Shown here piece by piece: positions 15,660-25,761 of a stretch of DNA of 35,591 nt. A program made the position numbers and the translations under genes. Every line of letters starts with the position of its first letter. Position 1 is the first letter of the stretch. Source of the stretch: Bacteroidota bacterium. GTDB lineage: Bacteria > Bacteroidota > Bacteroidia > Chitinophagales > BACL12. Location of the stretch: contig JADJJZ010000010.1 in assembly GCA_016706255.1 (NCBI GenBank), positions 1 to 35,591 of the forward strand, read 5' to 3'. The notes under the pieces are model-generated. The model was given only the letters and a program-made list of their open reading frames with translations, made no database searches and had not been told where the DNA came from.

Positions 15660-17419
15660 ATGAAAAAATTGCTCACCCAACCAATTAGAAGGTTGCAGCA
15701 TGTAGCGATAAACTGCATGTTCATTGCCTCAGGGTTGATGGCTACGCAGGTTATGGCATCGAGCCCAGAGAGGCTCCGCTGATTGCCAATGACCCGCTTG
15801 CCGACAATACTGACCTTTACGTATTCCGGAGCCCGGATGATCCGAATATGGTTACGATTATTGCCAACTACATTCCGGCTGAAATTCCTTTTGGCGGTCC
15901 GAACTACAACCACTTCGGCGAAAATATCCGCTACGAAATTCACATTGATAATAATATTGCCACGCCCGGTGATGATATTATTTATCGCGCAACTTTTACG
16001 CGCACAAACGAAGATCCTACTACATTTTTTAGTATTCGTTTAGGTGCTGAAAATTTGAAAACTACGTACATGCTCGAAAAAGTGTAGACGGTGGTTTAAC
16101 ATTTAATACCATTGTTACTGATGGTATAGTTCCTGCTATCAACATTGGCGCACGCTCTATTGAAGATGCTGTTGTAGGCTTAGGCGCAGCTTCTTATGAT
16201 GAACTTATGATGAACGCTGTTGCAACTGCTGTAACAGGCGAAAAAGTATTTTGTGGTCCGGTTGACGATCCGTTTTTTGTTGACCTTGGTGGTATTTTCG
16301 ATTTAGGAAATGCACCTCGTGCTACAGAAACTCCACGTGATGGTTTAGGCCATTTTAATACACACACAATTGCCTTACAAATTCCGATCAGCATGTTACA
16401 AAAAGATGGTTTTATCGGTTGATATGGCTGATGACATTTTAGATGGTGATTTTGTGATTGGTGTTTGGGCAAGTGCTAGTCGCCGTGCAATTCGCACATT
16501 AAATGGCGATGGTACTGAAAGTGCTTCAGGCGATTGGATTCAGGTTTCCCGTTTAGGAATGCCTTTAACCAACGAAGCAGTGATACCACTGGGCGAAAAA
16601 GATTATTGGAATTCATTATCTCCTTACGCTGAAGATGCTGCACATTTTGAATTTTTCTACAATCCTGAATTGGCATTGTATATGGATGATGCATTGTTTG
16701 GAACAGCAGTTCCGCAATTTCAAAAATTACGTATACAAAAAGCAAGTTTAGGTGCTTACAATTTCAGCAATGGTGCTGATGGTTTATACGGATTAAAAGG
16801 TTCACCTGCGGTTGCGGGAACTGCATTGGATGATGCAATTTTCGGAACATTATTATTACCGGCGGCAGGCAAACCACGTTCGGTAGATTTATGGCCAATA
16901 TTTTTTACCGGTGCACCGAATTTAGCGCCTTATCAATTAGCTACAGGTAAAGGTGGAAATCCACTAGCTGCGGGCAAACCATTTATCAATAACTTTTTAC
17001 CAAATGGTGGTGATATGTTACGATTAAATATGGCTGTTCCTGTTACTGATCGTATGAGTCCTTTCTTCAGTTCTGAAGGTTTATTAGCGGCAGCTGTTAT
17101 TGGTTTAACTGTTGATCCGTTTAATACAACTACTGCATTAGAATTTATTCCAAACATGGATGGTTTCCCTAACGGTCGCCGTTTGGAAGATGATGTTATA
17201 CGCATCGAATTACAGGCAGTGAGCGGAATTGTTTTAGCTGCAATCGGTTTATGGTACGATGATTATGATGCTGCAACAGGCGAATCACCGGTTACCCGCG
17301 ATATGCGTGATGTAATTAATTACACAACACGTGTTGAACATAACGATGCACCATTCCAAACAACTTTCCCTTATGTTGCTGCTCCATGGAGAGGAACTGA
17401 AGTTGACTTTGAATATTAA
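15660..17419 (+). CDS. DUF4331 protein, copy 1 (no T9SS tail), frameshifted
   Basis: Starts at ATG 15660 (an alternative ATG is at 15651) with a signal peptide ending in MASS. One base is missing near 15763, where SSHREAPLIANDPLADNTD should follow as in copy 2. DUF4331 features are clear: DPLADNTDLYVFRSPD, YEIHIDNN, DPTTFF, DDPFFVDLGGIFDLG, WASASRRAIRTLNGDG, GFPNGRRLEDDVI and IELQAVSGIVL. Breaks lie near 15763, 16070 and 16420; the last 1,000 bases are open. Total about 585 residues. It ends at PWRGTEVDFEY with no FN3 or sorting domain, unlike copy 2. Exported protein of unknown role. Confidence 0.8.
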
Positions 17420-17445
17420 TTCCAATCATCATCAAAACAAATACA

Positions 17446-19744
17446 ATGAAAAATAAATTTAACATATTTAAAGAAAAGTTGAGTACGCTACTCATCGCTG
17501 CGATGATGCTGGTACCTACTTTTCAAGCGTCGGCTTCCAGTCACCGTGAAGCACCGCTTATAGCCGATGATCCATTGGCTGATAACACGGATTTATATGC
17601 GTTCCGCAGTCCGGATAATCCGGAAATGGTTACGATAATTGCAAATTATATTCCATTGCAATTACCTCACGGCGGACCAAATTATTATACGTTCGGAGAG
17701 AACATTCGTTATGAAATTCACATCGATAATAATATTGCTACATTAGGTGATGATATTATTTACCGATTTACTTTCAGCAGAACGGATGAAGATCCAACTA
17801 CATTTTTTAATATTCGCTTAGGTGCTCAGAATATTAAAATGACTTAACCTGCGAAAGAAATGCTGATGGTGGTGCATCATTTTCTACCATAATTAGTGGT
17901 GGTTCTGTTCCGCCTCCTTTTATCGGCCCACGTTCAATTAACAGTGGTGTTGGTTTAGGTACTTCTTATCAAACACTAATTAATAATGCAATTACACCAA
18001 TGCCAGGCGGTGGAAATGTTTACGCCGGTCCTGCTGATGATCCGTTTTTTGTGGATTTAGGTGGTGTATTTGATTTAGGTGATATGCCACGCATGGGTGG
18101 TGAAAGTCACGATGGCGTTGCATGTATGAACGTGCACGTTATTGCATTACAAATTCCAATTGCACAATTACAAAAAGATGGTTTAACAGCAGCTATGGCT
18201 GATGATATTTTAGACGGTGATTTTGTAATTGGTGTATGGGCAAGTGCTAGTCGTCAGGCTGTGCGCACATTAAATGGCGATGGAACAGAATCATCAAGTG
18301 GTGACTGGATTCAAGTAAGCCGTTTAGGTATGCCTTTAACTAACGAAGCAGTTATTCCAATTGGAGAAAAAGATTATTGGAATTCATTATCTCCTTATGC
18401 AGAAGATGCAGCACATTTTGAATATTTCTACAATCCTGAATTAGGTTTATATATGGATGATGATTTATTTGGTGGTGCAGTACCTGCGTTAGCTCCTTTG
18501 CGTATTCAAAAGCAAGTTTAGGTGCTTATGATTTTACAAATGGTGCTGATGGTTTATACGGATTAAAGGTTCACCTGCGGTTGCGGGAACTGCATTAGAT
18601 GATGCAATTTTCGGAACATTATTATTACCTGCTGCAGGCAAACCGCGTTCAGTGGTTTATGGCCGATATTTTTTTACAGGTGCACCAAATTTAGCACCTT
18701 ATCAATTAGCTACAGGTAAAGGTGGAAATCCACTTGCTGCGGTAAACCATTTATTAATAACTTTTACCGAATGGTGGTGATATGTTACGCTTAAATATGG
18801 CTGTTCCTACAACACCAAGAAATGATCTAGTTTCAGTTCATTAGGTTTAGTGCAGGCAGCAGTGCTAGGATTAACTGATCCGACTTATGCAGCAACTGCA
18901 GACTTACAATGGATTCCAAACATGGATGGTTTCCCTAACGGTCGCCGTTTAGAAGATGATGTTACACGCATCGAATTACAAGCCGTGAGTGGTATTGTTT
19001 TAGCAGCTATTGGTTTGTGGTATGATGATTATGATCCGTTAGTGGATCCTAGTCCTGTGACTACAGATTTATTAGATGTATTAACTTACACAACAGGTGT
19101 TGAAGCAAATGATACTACATTTAAAACTAAGTTCCTTACGTGCAAAAACCATGGAGTGGTGCAGGTAAATGTTCAGGCTTACCGGTAGATTATTTAGCAG
19201 AAACAGATTGTAGTGTTCCTACAGATTTAGCTGCGGCTACTGTTGATGCAACTACAGTTTATTTAAGCTGGAGTGCTGAGGAAGCAACAACTTATCGCGT
19301 TGATTATCGTGTTGTAGGTGTTGGTCCTGTAATGAAAATGCCTTCTGTTGCTAATTTCACAACAATATATGGTTTAACACCATGCACAAATTACGAATTT
19401 AGAGTTACTGTAAAATGTGTGAATGCTGGTGAAAATTATACAACTGAATGGGTTCCATTTAGCACACCATGCAGAATGGGTACTTCTACAGCTAATATGC
19501 TTGAAGTTTATCCTAATCCTGCAAGTGATAAAATACAATTAAATTATTTCACTAGTGAAGCAGGTGCAGTTTCAATTAATGTGGTTGATGTTACAGGTAA
19601 AGTTTATATTACCAAAACTTCAACAGCAGTTAATGGAAATAATACTTTCACAATTGGCTTAGATGCACTTGAAAGTGGTGTATACTTTGTTCAGATTAAA
19701 ATGGTGAAAAACAGGTTATCGATAAATTTATCGTAACCAAATAA
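17446..19744 (+). CDS. DUF4331-FN3-T9SS protein, copy 2, frameshifted
   Basis: Begins 26 bases after copy 1 with a signal peptide (LLIAAMMLVPTFQASASS) running straight into SHREAPLIADDPLADNTDLY. The DUF4331 body matches copy 1 almost residue for residue, with breaks near 17845, 18515, 18565, 18655, 18740, 18830 and 19135. After PYVQKPWSGAGKC it adds a fibronectin type III-like domain (about 19210-19480: PTDLAAATVDATTVYLSWSA, GLTPCTNYEFRVTV) and a type A T9SS sorting domain (MLEVYPNPASDKIQLNYF). Correcting the final break gives QVIDKFIVTK ending at 19742-19744, a normal sorting-domain end. The protein should be exported and surface-attached or released by T9SS. Confidence 0.85.
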
Positions 19745-19770
19745 AAGGTGCTTGTATGTTTGTTTATATT

Positions 19771-19797
19771 AAGAGGGGTTTCGAAAGAGCCCCCTTT
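19771..19797 (+). terminator. Intrinsic terminator after DUF4331 copy 2
   Basis: AAGAGGGG and CCCCCTTTT form a stem around TTTCGAAAGAG, followed by Ts, 26 bases after the DUF4331 stop. Confidence 0.65.
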
Positions 19798-19819
19798 TAT
19801 CTTACAATGCGAATGCATT

Positions 19820-20185
19820 TGATATACCCAATGGAACAGCCGAATAATGTGCTGATATGTTGATGTGCTGATTAATAGCCGGAAGATGTACCAATGGAAC
19901 ATATGACTAATGTGCTAATCAACAGCCGGAAGATGTACCAATTTGTTAATGTACCGATGTACCAATGGAACAGCCGAATAATGTGCTAATATGTTGATGT
20001 GCTAATGTGCTAATTAACAGCCGGAAGATGTACCAATTTGTTAATGTACCGATGTACCAATGGAACAGCCATTTAATGTGCTGATGTGCTAATGGGATGA
20101 TGTGCTAATTGAACAGCCGGATAATGTGCTGATGTGCTAATGTGCTGATGTGCTAATTGAACAGCCGGATAATGTGCTGATAAGA
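19820..20185. repeat. Dispersed/tandem intergenic repeat array
   Basis: Two alternating motifs recur with varying spacing: GATGTGCTAATGTGCTGAT and GAACAGCCGGAAGATGTACC (variants with GAACAGCCGAATAATGTGC). At least five copies of the AACAGCC block occur here, and one more at about 20450-20456. Open frames across it are artefacts of the repeat. No gene is visible. Confidence 0.8.
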
Positions 20186-20291
20186 TAATTTGTATCCTGT
20201 AACCGAAATTTATGTAATAATTAAATAACCAAAAATGCGCTGAATTTTTTAATGATCTTATTTTCAATAACATGAAAAATAAATCATAAAC

Positions 20292-20316
20292 CCAGCTCTG
20301 TAAGAGCGAAAGAATG
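20292..20316 (+). repeat. REP-like palindrome, copy 2
   Basis: Exact reverse complement of the sequence at 6253-6277, with hairpin core CTCTGTAAGAG and flank GCGAAAGAATG. Confidence 0.65.
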
Positions 20317-20342
20317 CAGAAAAATCCTCCCACACCTCCCAT

Positions 20343-20365
20343 CAGCCCTGTAGGGGCGACAGAAT
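20343..20365 (+). repeat. REP-like palindrome, related variant
   Basis: CAGCCCTGTAGGGGCGACAG has the same layout as the preceding element: hairpin CCCTGTAGGG, then GCGAcAGAAT. The two lie 27 bases apart in the same orientation. Confidence 0.6.
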
Positions 20366-20388
20366 TAATGTGCTGATGTGCTGATGTG

Positions 20389-20402
20389 TCCGCCGCGGCG
20401 GA
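20389..20402. repeat. 14-bp GC palindrome
   Basis: TCCGCCGCGGCGGA is a perfect palindrome inside AT-rich repeat DNA. From here to 20890 I see no gene, only AT-rich sequence, a GGAGG-rich stretch (20580-20625) and short A/T-rich repeats built on ATCCGTTAAATCTGTT (about 20840-20855) that recur at about 22390-22425. Confidence 0.5.
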
Positions 20403-20890
20403 TGTTGATTAACACAGGAAGATGTACTCAATTTGCAAATGTCCAATGGAACAGCCGATTTTGGTATGAATTTTATTTGGTGCTTCGGTAGGGAATAATA
20501 TAAATTAATTATTATTTTGATTGTTGAATATTGTAAAATGGAAACAATTAAATTGAAGATTTGCAAATTATTTTTTTAACCACGGAGGCCTCGGAGCAAC
20601 AGCACACAGAGGGCGCGGAGGGTTAGAAGTTGGGATTTATTTTATAATTAATGTTGCACATTTCTTGTCTTAATGTTGAGTGTAGAAAAATTTCTCTGTG
20701 TTTCCCCTGCGTGAATTTCCTTTGTGCCTCCAATAGCTATCGGGGTTTCGGTTAAACATAATAAGTATGTTTTTTTGGAATACAAATAATGATGAATATA
20801 GAAACAGATTTAACGGGTTTGAACGGATTTAATCTGTCTTTATCCGTTAAATCTGTTTAATTTGTGCCTGCCTGCCGTGGTAGGTTGCTT

Positions 20891-22263
20891 TTAAAAAACT
20901 AGTACTGTAGATATCTCAGATCCGCATTTGATTAAATATAAACCGGGTATTTTTTGGGAGAGATGAATTTGGGTTTGGGTGGAGGTGATGGTTTGAGATA
21001 ATATTGTTTGTCCGAGGGGATTAATTACTTCGAGTTTTAAATCATTTTGTAAATCAGCGGCATCAACAGTAATATTAAAATTACCGGAATTTGGGTTGGG
21101 GGAGATGGTAATATTGTTTTTAGTGATATCATTAACGGCTTCAATTATTTCTTCACCGTAACGGAAAATGACACCGGTATTATTTGCTCCGCCGTAGTTG
21201 GTCATGCCAAATAAAGCACCATTTACTTTAATTAAACTACCAAATGGAAGTGAACCATTATCGCCATCAAAATCAATTAAATGTGTAAAATTACTACCAT
21301 CATTATCTATCTGAAAAGCAAATCCATCGTTATCTGGACCACCAAGTTCTGTCATGCCATAAATTGTATTTCCATCGATAATTAACGAGCCAAGCGGTTG
21401 GGCTCCGGTAGTAAAGGTCAAATCGTATAATTTTTCATAACCGGTTCCATCGGTTAATATTTTAAAATAGTTCCATAATTATATTCGCCGCCGATATTTG
21501 TCATTGCGTATAAATAAGTTCCGTCATAAACCAGGCTCCCATAAGGGAGGGAACCATTTGGGTCATCTTGCATGTCCATTAATTTTTGGTAAGATGTTCC
21601 ATCTTTTTTCACTTTAAATGCAGTGCCTTGATTTAATAATCCGCCATAGGTTGTCATGCCAAATAAAAATGTACCATCAGAAATTAAAGCACCATAAGGT
21701 CCTGTTCCGGATGTAGGTCCGTCGAAGCTAAAAATATTTGTAAAATCAGAGCCATCGGTTTTTAACCTGTAAATAAATCCTTTCGAAAAAGCACCACCGG
21801 AGGGTGACATGCCGAATAAATATTCGCCATCATAAAATAATTTTCCTTCTGGAAAGCTGCCTCCATCGCCACCGGGAAAATCATAAATTTTATAAAATTC
21901 GGAGCCATCCATTTTTAATTTATAAATTCCACCAAATCCGTAAGCAGCTTCATATTTTGCAATGCCATATAAATAAGTGCCATCAGAAACTAATCCGCTT
22001 TGTCCGACTGCACCCGTTAACGTATCCTGAAAATCAAGCAGTTTTACAAAATCGGAGCCATCTGTTTTAATTTTAAATACCGTTCCATCATTATACAGTC
22101 CCCAATTTGTGGTAGTGCCGTATAAATATCCGTCGGCAAAATAAAATTCAGCAAAATAAGGATACGCGCCGGTTTCAGTAGTTCCAAAATCCATTAGTTT
22201 GGAATACTGTGCATTTGCAAAAAATGGGATTAATGTAATGAGTATAAATAATTTCAGTTTCAT
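20891..22263 (-). CDS. GloVer tandem-repeat protein with T9SS sorting domain, one frame break
   Basis: Starts at ATG 22261-22263 with a signal peptide (LFILITLIPFFANAQ). The body consists of roughly eight to nine repeats of about 45 residues with the pattern YGTT...GG..N.GTVFKIKTDGSDF.KL.DF (for example FRYGEEI and GFAFQIDNDGSNFTHLIDFDG). This is the choice-of-anchor GloVer repeat, probably a beta-propeller-like fold. One break at about 21421-21454 splits it. The C-terminal 75 residues are a type A T9SS domain (ITISPNPNSGNFNITVDA to ISTVLVF). Surface protein of unknown ligand. Confidence 0.85.
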
Positions 22264-22504
22264 AATACTTTGTTTTTAAAATCAGGAACTACAAAGTACC
22301 GAAAAATACATTGGCGTTGAAATACCGCAATAGGGGGACAGGGGAACGCAGATTTGAATGATGCCGATAGCTATCGGCACGGATAAACTGGATTAAATCT
22401 GTCCAAATCTGTTAGATCCGTTTAATGCCTCTTCTTTTTAAAAAACAATATCTAAACACTTCAAACGACTATACAAATATTATATAACCAAAAAAGGTTT
22501 AATT

Positions 22505-22916
22505 ATGTATCAAAACCAAACATGTGCCGCAAAAGGCAACAGAGGAGGCAACGAACGGCAGTTGCTTTACCGGTCAATGGAAAGAGCCGCAGTAAACATT
22601 TACACCACGGAGAACAGCTATGAGATGCTGGTATTTGCTCCGGGTAGAATTCGCGAACATTTCAGCGTGGAGCTGGAGGGTGGACAATTAACCGTAGGTT
22701 ACCGTCCCCCCTGAAGGATTTCCTCGTCGGAATGGGTGCGCAGGGAATATAGTCGCGGCGGATTTTCGCCGGACTTTTACCTTAGGTGCAACCATTGATG
22801 CTTCTGCAATTTCAGCGAAGTATGAAGATGGTGTTTTGCACATCCACCTGCCTTTGTTAAAAGGTGAGGCGATGCCAAAACAAAAAATTAATGTGGGTGT
22901 AATCGACATTAATTAA
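22505..22916 (+). CDS. Hsp20/alpha-crystallin small heat-shock protein, one frame break
   Basis: About 136 residues. From ATG 22505 it reads RAAVNIYTTENSYEMLVFAPG and FSVELEGGQLTV, the first half of the alpha-crystallin domain. A break near 22710 is followed by FRRTFTLGATIDASAISAKY, then EDGVLHIHLPL and KINVGVIDIN, the second half including the R.F.L...D...I.A.Y.dGvL.i.lP signature. It acts as an ATP-independent holdase chaperone in the cytoplasm. It is followed directly by a strong terminator, so monocistronic. Confidence 0.8.
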
Positions 22917-22920
22917 CGCA

Positions 22921-22951
22921 AACGGCAATCTGAAAAGGTTGCCGTTTTTTT
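22921..22951 (+). terminator. Intrinsic terminator after hsp20
   Basis: AACGGCAA pairs with TTGCCGTT around TCTGAAAAGG, followed by seven Ts. Confidence 0.9.
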
Positions 22952-23004
22952 GTGTTGTATTGAAATTTCAATGTAATAGGCTTCACCTTTCGATTCATGA
23001 AATT

Positions 23005-23056
23005 TTTTTTTTCTGTTTGTAAGGGGAATTGCATCCACCCCTACAAACAGAAAAAA
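23005..23056. other. Long inverted repeat upstream of TPR gene
   Basis: TTCTGTTTGTAAGGGG (23011-23026) pairs with CCCCTACAAACAGAA (about 23038-23052) with one bulged base. The stem is extended by T-run and A-run arms. It lies 93 bases before the TPR gene start and could act as a bidirectional terminator or a 5'-UTR hairpin. Confidence 0.55.
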
Positions 23057-23148
23057 CGCTTTTTAGGAACAATTTCCGAGCAAAAAATAAATTCATCCTT
23101 AAAAATCCAAACCCTGCCTATCATCGTATATCTCCCAAAACAAACAAC

Positions 23149-24492
23149 ATGCAAAATCAAATCTTTACCTTACTATTCGTTGCAGCCACACTGTTTACAA
23201 GCCAGAGTTGCTCCAATATGAGTGGAAAAAATACCGAAACTTCAATGAATTCGGCTATTCCGGCGCTTCTCGACAATCCACTTACTTCAGGAAAAGTGGA
23301 AGAATGGGAAGAATTACTCACCAATTATGATAAAGCTGTAGCCGGCCTCCAAAAAAATCCGGATGCGCTGGATCAGTATATTGTGTTAGCTCAAGTATTT
23401 ATTACCGAAGCTCGTTTAACCGGAAATAACAGCTACTATAATCAGGCTGCAGTAAAAATGTTAGATAATATTTTAAGCAGCGAGAAAAAGATAAAGACCT
23501 AGAATTTCAGGCATTAACATTAAAATCAGGCGTTTTACTTTCAATGCATCAGTTTGAAGATGCATTAACTGCTGCCAATGCTGCGTATGCCATTAGTAAT
23601 CATAATGCACAATTATTAGGTGCTTTGGTTGATGCCAATGTTGAACTCGGCAATTATGCTAAAGCAGTTGAATATTGTGATATGATGATGCAATTGCGTC
23701 TGATATTCGTTCATACTCCCGCGTATCTTATTTACGTCAGATTTACGGCGATAATGCGGTGCTATTGATGCCATGAAAATGGCCGTGGAAAGCGGATTAC
23801 CGGGAGCTGAATCTACCGAATGGGCGAGAGTAATTCTAGGTGATTTATTATTGATGAACGGCGATTTAAAAAATGCCGAAATATGTTACTCAACTGCTGA
23901 TGGTTTACGCGAAAATTATGCGTATGCAAAAGCCGGTATGGGCAGATTAGAAAAAGCGAAAAAAAATTACGATGCTGCTATTCAATATACTGAAGCTGCA
24001 ATTACCATTATGAGCGATGTAAGTTTTGTAAATCAGCTTGCAGACATCTATGCATTAAAAGGTAATACTGAAAAAGCTGCTGAAATTCGTGATGATGTTT
24101 TGGATATTTTAAAAGATGGTGAAAAAGAACAAAATAAATCGGATGTAGCCATTAAACATAATGGTGCTCGTGAATTAGCATATGCTTATATGCAAAATGA
24201 TAAATTAGAAGATGCTTATACTTTTGCTAAAAAAGATATCAGCACTCGCCCGAAATATTGATGCAAATGAATTAGCTGCCTGGATTGCCTATTTATCAGG
24301 CGATTATTCAGCAGCAAAACATACGCTGATAATATGCTGAAAACAAAAGTAAAAAATCCTGCAACGTTATATAAAGCAGGCATGATTTACAAACAATCAG
24401 GTAACGGCGCAATGGCTGAAACACTGATGCAGGAAGCTCTTGCATTGAATCCAAATGTTGCTGCGCAGATAAATACTCTTATTTCTAAGTAA
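23149..24492 (+). CDS. TPR-repeat lipoprotein, frameshifted
   Basis: I choose ATG 23149 over an upstream in-frame start because it gives a lipoprotein signal (FTLLFVAATLFTSQSC, lipobox TSQS-C). About 447 residues remain, rich in TPR-like helices: KDKDLEFQALTLKSGVLLSM, QFEDALTAANAAYAIS, LGNYAKAVEYCDMMM, MNGDLKNAEICYS, LEKAKKNYDAAIQYTEAA, LADIYALKGNTEKAAEI and LEDAYTFAKKD. The C-terminus is MAETLMQEALALNPNVAAQI. Breaks lie near 23495, 23690, 23765, 24255 and 24320. It is probably an outer-membrane-anchored scaffold facing the periplasm. Partner unknown. Confidence 0.8.
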
Positions 24493-24504
24493 TATATCCA
24501 ACCG

Positions 24505-24531
24505 GACCGGTCTGCAATGGCCGGTCTTTTT
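24505..24531 (+). terminator. Intrinsic terminator after TPR gene
   Basis: GACCGG and CCGGTC pair across TCTGCAATGG, followed by five Ts. It separates the TPR gene from the hupE-like gene, whose ATG is 14 bases further on. Confidence 0.75.
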
Positions 24532-24544
24532 AAATTATTTACTG

Positions 24545-25199
24545 ATGAAAAAAATAATTTTCCCACTTGCTATTTTATTACTAGCAACTTTTCCTGCTGC
24601 GGCGCATACCATAAATTATACTTTAGATAAAATGGATGATGGTGAAGTGTTTGGCAAATATTTAATTGCCGGATTTCAACATATTATTCCGCTCGGTTTA
24701 GATCATATTCTTTTTATACTTTGTGTGTTTTTTTAAATACAAATCTGAAAAAATAATTCTGCAGGCAAGTATGTTTACGCTTGCACATACTATAACACTG
24801 GGTTTAAGCATGTATGGCATAATTAATCCGCCGGGTGCTATCATTGAACCAATTATTGCATTGAGCATCGTATTTCTTGCCATAGAAAATGTATATTCCG
24901 ATAAAGTAAAACCATGGCGACTGGTGATGGTATTTATTTTTGGTTTGGTGCATGGAATAGGCTTTGCAGGTGCATTAAGTGATTTGGGTATGCCCGATTA
25001 TGCATTTGCCACAGCCCTAATCAGCTTTAATGTTGGTGTTGAACTTGGACAAATGGCCATTATACTTACCATGTATTTTTTAGTTAGCCGACGATTCAGC
25101 AGTATGAACTGGTATCGCAGCAAACTGGTAATTCCTGTTTGTCTGGTCATAGCCGTTATTGCCGGATACTGGACTATTGAGCGCATCATGACCGTATAA
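24545..25199 (+). CDS. HupE/UreJ-family metal permease-like membrane protein, one frame break
   Basis: About 218 residues. A signal peptide (FPLAILLLATFPAAAHT) is followed by GFQHIIPLGLDHILFILCVFF. A break at about 24735 leads to ASMFTLAHTITLGLSMYGII, IEPIIALSIVFLAIEN, FGLVHGIGFAGALSDLG and FNVGVELGQMAIIL. The conserved His/Asp in HIIPLGLDH, the His in TLAHT and VHGIGFAG, and the NVGVELGQ block are hallmarks of HupE/UreJ secondary nickel/cobalt (or related metal) transporters of the inner membrane. It is followed 32 bases later by a small His-rich gene and then a TonB receptor, suggesting a metal-uptake unit. Confidence 0.85.
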
Positions 25200-25231
25200 A
25201 TCTAAAAACAAATTGAATTCATAAATTGAAT

Positions 25232-25654
25232 ATGCCTAAAGCAAATACATATCAGCAAAAACTGGAATCAACATCGATATTGTTGTTGCTGATCGTATTT
25301 TTTTCGCTTATACGGCCGATTATGCCATTTATTACCGATGGTATTGCCCATCATTTTTATTCGGAGCAACATCAGCAATTACACCAACTGGGCATGAATC
25401 ACCTTGATAAAGATTTAAAAGCTGCGAATGAAGATGATAAAAATAGCGGCGCTGAAAAAATCATTAACAGAACAGGTATTAATCGGTTTTACCGCTGTTT
25501 TACAATTAGCAGAACCGAAAGTAATTTATATTCGCTTCAGCTTGAAGCATTCGATTTTATAAAAATAATTTCAAAATTTCTGACCATTGAACCGCCGGAT
25601 GCAGACTTGGATGTCTGCCCGAACCTTGATATACAAGCTATTTCAATCGTTTAA
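25232..25654 (+). CDS. Small His-rich membrane-anchored protein
   Basis: 140 residues from ATG 25232. One hydrophobic segment (SILLLLIVFFSLIRPIMPFI, residues about 15-34) anchors it. The following HHFYSEQHQQLHQLGMNH (seven His plus Met, Glu, Asp) could chelate a metal. The C-terminal half (NRFYRCFTISRTESNLYSLQ) matches no family I know. Lying between a HupE-like permease and a TonB receptor, it may be a periplasmic metal-binding accessory. The role is inference only. Confidence 0.55.
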   Translation: MPKANTYQQKLESTSILLLLIVFFSLIRPIMPFITDGIAHHFYSEQHQQLHQLGMNHLDKDLKAANEDDKNSGAEKIINRTGINRFYRCFTISRTESNLYSLQLEAFDFIKIISKFLTIEPPDADLDVCPNLDIQAISIV

Positions 25655-25761
25655 TGGTTAGAAAATTAAAGGCAGACATTCTTCTGGTTATTTATAATGC
25701 GGAGCTGCAGCGTGGCTGCGTTGCAGCTTTTTATTGCCTTTACTTTTTAAATTTTGAAAAC

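Noticed and set aside
16476..16745. Minus-strand and other-frame ORFs inside the DUF4331 genes
   Set aside because: They are shadows of the plus-strand coding sequence, which has strong family motifs.
19820..20185. CRISPR array
   Set aside because: Repeat units vary in length and order, spacers are not unique and no cas genes are in the window.
20073..20342. Minus-strand open frame with HISTSAHYPAVQLAH repeats
   Set aside because: Encoded by the intergenic repeat units; no signal, domain or start context supports a protein.
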